Shown here: positions 57,867-64,000 of the stretch, piece by piece
How positions within the stretch are numbered: the first letter of the stretch is position 1
Layout of the letters: each line of letters opens with the position of its first letter
Assembly: GCA_963708805.1 (NCBI GenBank)
Contig: CAVPUA010000003.1
Location: 1,302,001 to 1,366,000 of the forward strand
Source: CAVPUA01 sp963708805
GTDB taxonomy: Bacteria > Actinomycetota > Actinomycetes > Mycobacteriales > Jatrophihabitantaceae
Direction of reading: 5' to 3'
DNA length: 64,000 nt
Translations under genes and position numbers: made by a program
Notes under the pieces: generated by a model
The model's input: the letters and a program-made list of their open reading frames with translations, nothing else
The model's database searches: none
What the model was told of the DNA's origin: nothing

Positions 57867-58925
57867 ATGCAGCTTGGAATGATCGGCCTGGGCCGGATGG
57901 GCGCCAACATCGTGCGTCGACTGATGCGTGACGGCCACGAATGCGTGGTGTGGGACGTGAGCGCGGACGCCATCGACGTCGCTCGTGAAAGAGGGCGCCA
58001 CCGGGGCCTCCACGCTCGAGGAGTTCAAGGACAAGCTCGTCACGCCGCGCGTCGCCTGGATCATGATCCCGGCCGGCATCACGGGCAAGACCGTCGACCA
58101 GCTGGCCGAGCTGTTCGAGGACGGCGACATGATCATCGACGGCGGCAACTCCAACTACCGCGACGACATCCACCGGGCCGACGCGCTGCGCCCCAAGGGC
58201 ATCCACTACATCGACATCGGCACGAGCGGCGGGGTCTTCGGCCTCGAGCGCGGCTACTGCCTCATGATCGGCGGCGACACCGACGCCGTCGCAGCACATC
58301 GACCCGTTGCTCAAGACGATCGCCCCGGGCGTCGAGACGGCTCCCGCGGACGCCGGGCGCGACCGGCGAGCCGTCGGCGGCCGAGCAGGGCTACCTGCAC
58401 TGCGGACCGAACGGTGCCGGTCACTTCGTGAAGATGGTCCACAACGGCATCGAGTACGGCATCATGGCCGCCTACGCCGAGGGGCTCAACGTCCTCAACC
58501 GCGCCAACGTCGGTAAGGAGTCGGCCGAGGCGTCGGCCGAACTCGCGCCGCTGCAGGAGCCCCGCTACTACCAGTACGACATCGACACCGCCGACGTGGC
58601 CGAGGTGTGGCGCCGCGGCTCGGTCGTCTCGTCCTGGCTGCTCGATCTCACCGCGTCCGCGCTGCGCGAGAACCCGACGCTGGACGGTCTGGCCGGCCGT
58701 GTCTCGGACTCGGGCGAGGGCCGGTGGACGATCCAGGCCGCGATCGACGAAGGTGTCCCGGTGCCGGTGCTGTCGGCCTCACTGTTCCAGCGCTTCAGCT
58801 CGCGCGGCGAAGCGAAGTACGCCGACCAGCTGCTCTCGGCCATGCGGCTGCAGTTCGGTGGCCACAAGGAGCAGGCCGCGGGCGACTCCCTCGAAGCGGG
58901 AGCCGCCAACTCCGACCACGGCTGA
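57867..58925 (+). CDS. gnd: 6-phosphogluconate dehydrogenase, decarboxylating (frame broken)
   Basis: Converts 6-phosphogluconate to ribulose-5-phosphate. MQLGMIGLGRMGANIVRRLM is the NAD(P) fold, IIDGGNSNYRDD the signature, and HFVKMVHNGIEYGIMAAYAE the catalytic Lys/His region. Three extra bases (near 57984, 58291 and 58347) break it. With them removed VAVKEGATGASTLEEF, DAVQHIDPLLKTIAPG and APRTPGATGEPSAAEQGYLH read through. The length of about 350 residues is the short, GndA-like NAD-type form. It works with pgi and the distant zwf. Confidence 0.93.
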   Translation: MQLGMIGLGRMGANIVRRLMRDGHECVVWDVSADAIDVARERGRHRGLHARGVQGQARHAARRLDHDPGRHHGQDRRPAGRAVRGRRHDHRRRQLQLPRRHPPGRRAAPQGHPLHRHRHERRGLRPRARLLPHDRRRHRRRRSTSTRCSRRSPRASRRLPRTPGATGEPSAAEQGYLHCGPNGAGHFVKMVHNGIEYGIMAAYAEGLNVLNRANVGKESAEASAELAPLQEPRYYQYDIDTADVAEVWRRGSVVSSWLLDLTASALRENPTLDGLAGRVSDSGEGRWTIQAAIDEGVPVPVLSASLFQRFSSRGEAKYADQLLSAMRLQFGGHKEQAAGDSLEAGAANSDHG

Positions 58926-58929
58926 CCGA

Positions 58930-59310
58930 TCAGACGAGTCCGAACGCCTCGGACTCGGCGTCGGTCAGCAGCCGCGACCGGATCAGGAAGCGCACGCCCT
59001 CGGGGGCCTCGACCGAGAATCCCGCGCCCCGGCCGGGCACGACGTCGATGGTCAGATGCGTGTGCTTCCAGTACTCGAACTGGCTGACCGACATCCACAC
59101 CGGAATGTCGCGCTCGAGACCGGCGTCGATGTCACCCAGGTGCACGTCGCCGTCGCTGGTGATGAAGTCGCCGTCCGGGAAGCACATCGGGGACGACCCG
59201 TCGCAGCAGCCACCGGACTGGTGGAACATGAGCGGGCCGTACTTGACCGTGAGGCGGCGGAGTAACTCCGCCGCCTCCTCGGTCAGGTCCACGCGAGAGA
59301 GATCAGCCAT
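58930..59310 (-). CDS. DUF779 protein
   Basis: 126 residues with the DUF779 features: MFHQSGGCCDGSSPMC (a cysteine-rich, possibly metal-binding block) and YWKHTHLTIDVVPGRGAGFS. These proteins almost always follow an ExaC/AldB-type aldehyde dehydrogenase, as here, four bases after its stop. They may mature or assist the enzyme; the biochemical role is unknown. Confidence 0.9.
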   Translation of the reverse strand: MADLSRVDLTEEAAELLRRLTVKYGPLMFHQSGGCCDGSSPMCFPDGDFITSDGDVHLGDIDAGLERDIPVWMSVSQFEYWKHTHLTIDVVPGRGAGFSVEAPEGVRFLIRSRLLTDAESEAFGLV

Positions 59311-59314
59311 CGGT

Positions 59315-60838
<1,524 letters not shown>

Positions 60839-60910
60839 CGCGCTGACCTCCATGCGTCTGTGACGCCCGCCACTCGGCGGGTCCACCCCGAAGGCTAGGA
60901 ACCGCAACGC

Positions 60911-60925
60911 TGCAACCACGTTGCA
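60911..60925. promoter_or_regulatory. TGCAAC-N3-GTTGCA palindrome upstream of the aldehyde dehydrogenase
   Basis: A perfect dyad TGCAACCACGTTGCA, with another half site (GCAAC) 6 bases to the left, lies 73 bases upstream of the dehydrogenase ATG. It is a good candidate for the binding site of the adjacent GAF-domain regulator. Confidence 0.5.
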
Positions 60926-60936
60926 CGGCCTGTGCG

Positions 60937-62217
60937 TCAGCGCAGTCGCAGGCCCTGTTCGCCCTCGAGGCGGCTGGCCTCGGCCACCGCGACCGGCCCC
61001 AGCGGTGACGAAGCGGGCAGCGCGCCCGGCCTGGCGCTGCCACATCTCGAGGTCGTCGGCGCCCCACCGTGATCGCGTCCAGGCCACCATCAGGTCGGCC
61101 TCGCCGGTCGCGATCACCGCCCCGCGCACCTGTCGCTGCAGCGCGTCGCGGCGCGCGAGCGATGCCGGGGAGTCCGACAGGGGCAGCAACGGACCGCGGT
61201 AGGCCCGCAGCGCGTCGCGCACCCGGCCGGCGGCGAGGTGGGCGGCGACCGCCTTCCAGTCGCAGTCGGTCTCGACGACCAGCCGGTACGGGCGCGACTC
61301 GAGCACGCCGGGCCCGAGCAGCGCGCGCAGCCGGGTCATCTCGGCCCGCATCGTCGAGGAGTGCACGTCGCCCGCGTAGACCTCGATCTCGAGCTGCTCG
61401 GCGGTCAGCCCGTCGGGGTGGTCGACCAGGACGGCCAGGATCTCGCTGTGCCGTCGGCTGAGCCGGACGCTGCGGCCGTCCAGCTCGGCGACGAAGTCGG
61501 GCAGGCCGAGGCCGCGCAGCTGGAGCACATGACGCACGACGGCCTGCCGAGGCGTCCACAGCTGGGTCGACCGCTCGCGCCTTCGAGGGCCAGCCGACCC
61601 AGCTCGGATTCGGCCATCCGGGCCGCGGCCCGCACCATGCCGAGCGTCTGTGGCGACGCGACGTCCTCGCCGCCGGTGATGTCGACCAGGCCGAGGATCT
61701 CGTGCGTGAGCGGATCGTGGATCGGCGCCGCCGAGCAGCTCCACGGCTGGACGAGCCGGTTGAAGTGCTCGGCCGACTTGATCTGCACCGCCGCGTCCAG
61801 GTGCAGCGCGGTGCCCGGAGCGTTGGTGCCGGCGTGGTGCTCGTCCCAGACCGCGCCTTCGACGAAGTTGATCGACTCGGCCTGGCGCAGCACGTCGGGC
61901 GGGCCGCAGACCCAGAGCAGCTGGCCTTCGGCGTCGCCGACGGCCATCACGCAGTCGCAGTCGACGGCCGCGCGCCCGAGCACGTCGTAGAGCAGCGGGA
62001 AGACCTGCGACAAGGGGTGGGCCGCCCGGTAGTCGAGCAGATCCGAGGTGTCGAGGACGACGGGGGCGAGGTTGGCGTCGGGGTCGACGCCGGCCGCGGA
62101 CGACCGGATCCACGACTCGGCGACGACCGTCCGGACGTGTTCGGCCGCCGCGCCGGTTTCGACGTAGTCGGCGTGCGCGCGTCGAAGGTCGTGCTGCGCG
62201 CGATCGGACCGGGCCAC
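60937..62217 (-). CDS. GAF-domain transcriptional regulator of the aldehyde dehydrogenase operon (frame broken)
   Basis: About 426 residues. The N-terminal GAF-type sensor (VVAESWIRSSAAGVDPDANL, VMAVGDAEGQLLWVCG, EHHAGTNAPGTALHLD, SCSAAPIHDPLTHEILGLVD) resembles AcoR-like activators but lacks their AAA+ module. The C-terminus has a winged-helix-like block, LSRRHSEILAVLVDHPDGLT then MRAEMTRLRALLGPG. Breaks lie near 61580, 61070 and 61005; restored, it ends ASRLEGEQGLRLR with TGA at 60937. Probably activates the downstream dehydrogenase in response to an aldehyde or alcohol. Confidence 0.78.
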
Positions 62218-62329
62218 CTCTCAAGTCAAGCCCTGCGATGTCGTTTAGCAAAGAGTGGGTTCGGGAACTGTGGATCCGCGCGAAATTGTTCGCCAGGGCT
62301 CATGGCAGGTAAACATCTGGAGGAATTCA

Positions 62330-63100
62330 GTGAGGACGTCGGTAATCGCCGGAACCGCCCTGCTGGCGGGCGTGGTCGCCCTCTCGGGGTGCAGCAGCTC
62401 GACCAAGGGAAGTGGCTCGGCCGGATCGTCGGCCACGTCGAGTTCAGCGGCGTCCTCGCCCAGTACGGTCTCGACCTCGGCCTCGACCTCGGCTTCCCCG
62501 ACGGCTGCGCCGCCGAGCACGGCCACGCTGCTCGGGATCACGCTGCAGACCGGCGACCTGCCGACCACCTGGCAGGCGACGCCCTATCAGGCCGACCCGA
62601 CCGACAAGAGCGATCAGGCGGCGCTGGTGACCTGCGCCGGCGGCAAGGACACCTCACCCGATCAGATCGGCGAGCAGCACTCGCCGGACTACGGGCTCGA
62701 CGACGCGAGCATCTCCTCCGAGGCCGACAGCTTCAAGTCCCAATCCGACGTCGACGCCGACGTCGCTCTGATCAACAACCCCAAGACGTCTGCCTGTTAC
62801 AACCAGCTGGCCAAGTCCGAGATCGAGCCGTCGCTGCCGAGCGGGAGCACGGTCAACAGCGCGGCGATCACGATCACGCCGGGAGCCAACGGCGGCCCGA
62901 GCAATGTCGTCGGCACCGGGACCGGCCAGGTGAACGTCACCGTCCAGGGCCAGACCGCGACGGTCTATCTCAACGTCGCGTTCATCACCGGTCCGCTGAT
63001 CGAGGCCGAAGTGGACTTCGAGAACATCGGTTCCCCTGTCCCGGCCGACCTCCAGGCCGCCGCGATCAAGGCGGTCGCCACTCGGGCGGCGGCGGGCTGA
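62330..63100 (+). CDS. secreted lipoprotein, unknown function
   Basis: GTG 62330 follows GGAGG by 6 bases. The signal VRTSVIAGTALLAGVVALSG ends in the lipobox LSGC, so the mature protein would be lipid-anchored at Cys. A Ser/Ala/Thr-rich linker (about 35 residues) leads to a domain with TWQATPYQ, ALVTCAGGKD and NPKTSACYNQLA (paired cysteines). About 257 residues. I do not recognise a family with confidence; it looks like the many sensor-domain-like actinobacterial lipoproteins. It converges on the GH13 gene, whose stop lies two bases away. Confidence 0.8.
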   Translation: MRTSVIAGTALLAGVVALSGCSSSTKGSGSAGSSATSSSAASSPSTVSTSASTSASPTAAPPSTATLLGITLQTGDLPTTWQATPYQADPTDKSDQAALVTCAGGKDTSPDQIGEQHSPDYGLDDASISSEADSFKSQSDVDADVALINNPKTSACYNQLAKSEIEPSLPSGSTVNSAAITITPGANGGPSNVVGTGTGQVNVTVQGQTATVYLNVAFITGPLIEAEVDFENIGSPVPADLQAAAIKAVATRAAAG

Positions 63101-63101
63101 G

Positions 63102-64000
63102 TCAGCTCAGCTCGAACACGCCGTAGCCGAATCCGCCGGCGGTGATCTGGCCGTCGGCGATCTCGACTCCGGATGCGAGCAGTGGCTCAGCGGCTGCGTC
63201 GGGCAGTTCGATCGAGGCGGGCTCGCGGCGTGGGTTGACCACGACGAGGTGCGAGTCGCCGCGCCGGTAGACGAACGGGTAGCCCGCGTGCAGCACCTCG
63301 GGGTCGCCGGAGCCGCCGAGCGCGGGGATCGCCTTGCGCAGCGCGATCAGCCGGCGGACGAGGGTGAGCACCGACTGCGGGTCGTCGCGCTGGGCGGCGA
63401 CCGTGGGGCGCTGGGCCGAGGGATCGATCGGCAGGTAGAGCGCTTCGGCGGGAGCGGTCGAGAACCCGGCGTTCGCACTGTCGTCCCACTGCATCGGCGT
63501 GCGCGCGCCCGCGCGGTTGTAGTAGTCCGCGCGGATGATGCTGCCCTCCTTGTCGGGCAGGCCGGGCTGATAGCGCAGGCCGATCTCGTCGCCGTAGTAG
63601 ATCGACGGGATCGACCCCCACGTCAGCAGGAAGGTGAACGCCGCCCCCAGCTGCGCCTCGTCGCGCGTACCGCACGCCAGGCGGGAGAAGTCGTGATCGG
63701 CACTGGCCAGGATGATCGGACGACCAGGCCGGATCGTCCGCGCGCCCTTCCAGGCGTCGAGGAAGATCGCCGTCGAGCCCGCGCCCTCGGCGTCGAAGAA
63801 GCACGGCGCGGGCTCGACGAAGAACGACCGGCCCGCCCCGCCGTTGTTGAACAGCGCCGCGTGAGCCGCGTGGATCACGAGGAAGAAGTCGGCGTCGAAG
63901 GCGGCCGAGCCGGTCTGCGGTTCGACCCCTTCGGGAATGATCACCGCGTCCGGATAGGCGTCGGACAGCCAGGCCCGCAACTCCCGCCAGAGTGCGTCGT
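63102..64000 (-). CDS. GH13 alpha-amylase-family enzyme, C-terminal part (runs off the window)
   Basis: The frame is open to the end of the window, so the N-terminus is missing. The catalytic Glu block AVIIPEGVEPQTGSAAFDAD and the third Asp block ILASADHDFSRLACG (in place of the usual NHDxxR) are visible. They are followed by WGSIPSIYYGDEIGLR and TPMQWDDSANAGFS and an all-beta C domain ending GFGYGVFELS. Family GH13 members hydrolyse or transfer alpha-glucosides. The altered third block (ADHDFSR) still keeps Asp and Arg. Substrate cannot be fixed. Confidence 0.85.
   Translation of the reverse strand, partial: DALWRELRAWLSDAYPDAVIIPEGVEPQTGSAAFDADFFLVIHAAHAALFNNGGAGRSFFVEPAPCFFDAEGAGSTAIFLDAWKGARTIRPGRPIILASADHDFSRLACGTRDEAQLGAAFTFLLTWGSIPSIYYGDEIGLRYQPGLPDKEGSIIRADYYNRAGARTPMQWDDSANAGFSTAPAEALYLPIDPSAQRPTVAAQRDDPQSVLTLVRRLIALRKAIPALGGSGDPEVLHAGYPFVYRRGDSHLVVVNPRREPASIELPDAAAEPLLASGVEIADGQITAGGFGYGVFELS

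Noticed and set aside
55944..58154. A 736-codon open frame on the minus strand opposite pgi
   Set aside because: It is the antisense shadow of an intact, strongly conserved pgi. It has arginine/valine/aspartate-rich composition typical of reverse frames in high-G+C DNA and no domain.

Overview
The window is high-G+C DNA in a typical actinobacterial setting. Marker families include an acyl-CoA carboxylase beta/epsilon pair beside birA, an Rv2578c-type radical SAM protein, a DnaE2/ImuA/ImuB mutasome under mycobacterial-type SOS boxes, acVLRF1, DUF779 with an ExaC-like aldehyde dehydrogenase, and secreted ILDTR-repeat proteins. A complete type IV pilus locus is present, which is less usual in Actinomycetes. 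It suggests a Frankiales/Jatrophihabitans-like or related lineage, but the exact taxon cannot be fixed from the sequence alone.

Layout. 0-4.4 kb: a membrane sugar-transfer cluster (GT2 end, DUF2064, methyltransferase, molybdopterin oxidoreductase, GT87-like protein). 4.4-5.6 kb: a DUF559 gene between two copies of a 57-bp palindrome. 5.6-9.0 kb: accE-accD5, divergent birA, and a bPH-domain protein. 9.2-22.7 kb: one large minus-strand type IV pilus locus, transcribed pilB, then pilT-pilC-three pilins-pilD-pilM-pilN-pilO and three minor-pilin-like genes. One minor pilin is fused to five Ig-like domains and one to six ricin-type lectin repeats. 22.7-31.6 kb: VOC, CBS, an intein-split radical SAM protein, dnaE2 with an SOS box, a secreted triple-repeat protein, and an HTH-ClpN operon that looks leaderless. 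31.6-36.3 kb: transhydrogenase-like Fe-ADH, SnoaL, DUF1003, zwf, molbindin, flavodoxin-like. 36.3-36.7 kb: a small isolated unit with a structured leader, a 13-residue ORF and a strong terminator. 36.7-39.0 kb: imuA-imuB with a second SOS box. 39-43.2 kb: a membrane protein, a divergent HxlR/MFS pair, 50-bp direct repeats, GtrA. 43.3-50.2 kb: purK-purE, a hydrolase apparently fused to an ABC ATPase, its permease, an acyl-CoA synthetase. 50.2-58.9 kb: hrpA, acVLRF1, ugd, pgi, gnd. 58.9-64 kb: an aldehyde dehydrogenase operon with its GAF regulator, a lipoprotein, and the end of a GH13 enzyme.

Functionally, zwf, pgi and gnd cover the entry to the pentose phosphate pathway, although zwf lies more than 20 kb from the other two. 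purK and purE act in purine synthesis. The mutasome parts are split by about 7 kb but share identical-type LexA sites. The pilus genes are tightly coupled by ATGA overlaps and look like one assembly-retraction machine for surface attachment.

A global caveat: many conserved single-copy genes (accD5, birA, purK, purE, gnd, ugd, hrpA, dnaE2, the acyl-CoA synthetase and most pilus genes) are broken by one-base insertions or deletions whose removal restores the expected protein. This looks like sequence error rather than gene decay, and the coordinates of those genes are given as restored spans. No tRNA, rRNA or CRISPR array was seen, and no gene-free stretch exceeds about 300 bases except 36254-36678, which is described.
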